From an archaeon (GTDB lineage: Archaea > Asgardarchaeota > Hermodarchaeia > Hermodarchaeales > Hermodarchaeaceae), in NCBI GenBank assembly GCA_016550415.1, contig JABXGU010000212.1:1-5596 (forward strand): 5,596 nt of DNA, in the 5' to 3' direction. The first letter of the stretch is position 1. Each line of letters begins with the position of its first letter. A program made the translations under genes and the position numbers. Positions 5,485-5,596 of this stretch are shown piece after piece. The notes beneath the pieces were generated by a model, which saw only the letters and a program-made list of their open reading frames with translations, ran no database searches and was not told the origin of the DNA.

Positions 5485-5551
5485 GGCAGTTGCCTCAAAA
5501 AGGACTTCACATCCATAGGTTTTAAGCGATTCGCCCTTAACCAATAGAAAA

Positions 5552-5590
5552 CGTATTTCTTAACAAGACAAATTCTTGGTATACATATTA
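5552..5590 (-). promoter_or_regulatory. Candidate promoter of the winged-helix gene
   Basis: Two AT-rich words on the minus strand, TAATATGTATACC (5578-5590) and TTAAGAAATACG (5552-5563), could be TATA boxes with starts near 5560 or 5532. The second would lie downstream of TTG 5544 and so favour the TTG 5484 start. The choice is not settled. Confidence 0.3.
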
Positions 5591-5596
5591 CAAGTA

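Noticed and set aside
1..5596. CRISPR arrays, insertion sequences, tRNA or rRNA genes
   Set aside because: No regularly spaced repeats, transposase motifs, terminal inverted repeats or cloverleaf-like sequences were seen on either strand.

Overview
The window looks like a piece of an Asgard archaeal chromosome. The main reasons are an archaeal-type histone with HMf-like DNA-contact residues, an Arf-like small GTPase fused behind a longin-like domain, TATA/BRE-type promoters, and Shine-Dalgarno sites of the form (A)GGTG(A). The moderate GC content (roughly 40-45% by eye) and the 'WDDK...GKYP' N-terminus of the first gene remind me of Thorarchaeia-like genomes, but the exact lineage is inference. 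I see no mobile element, CRISPR array, tRNA or rRNA.

Left part (1-1587, minus strand): a 194-codon open frame runs off the left edge (1-584). It is easily missed because it has no ATG/GTG/TTG at its apparent start. It has an N-terminal longin/roadblock-like part and a C-terminal four-cysteine module. Upstream of it on the same strand is the longin-Arf GTPase (688-1587). The two are about 100 bp apart and may form a functional pair. Both have an AGGTG-type ribosome binding site best placed for a non-standard AUN start codon (ATC and ATT).

Middle part (1588-3362): a short divergent promoter region separates the GTPase from a 423-residue coiled-coil protein (1707-2978, plus). A small 98-residue orphan protein follows (3066-3362, plus). 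Neither product has a function I recognise.

Right part (3368-5596, all minus): a complete alanine-aminotransferase-type PLP enzyme (3368-4582) converges on the small orphan with only 5 bp between stop codons. Upstream of it lie the histone (4723-4962) with a strong TATA promoter, and a small probable winged-helix protein (5125-5484). The histone upstream region carries an imperfect 10-bp inverted repeat and several TATA-like boxes. The aminotransferase is probably transcribed from its own promoter.

The most interesting block is 1-2978: a longin-Arf GTPase, a second longin/roadblock-like protein with a possible metal-binding tail, and a divergent long coiled-coil protein. Together they resemble parts of a GTPase switch module of the kind thought to precede eukaryotic membrane-traffic machinery. 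That linkage is an inference from gene order only.
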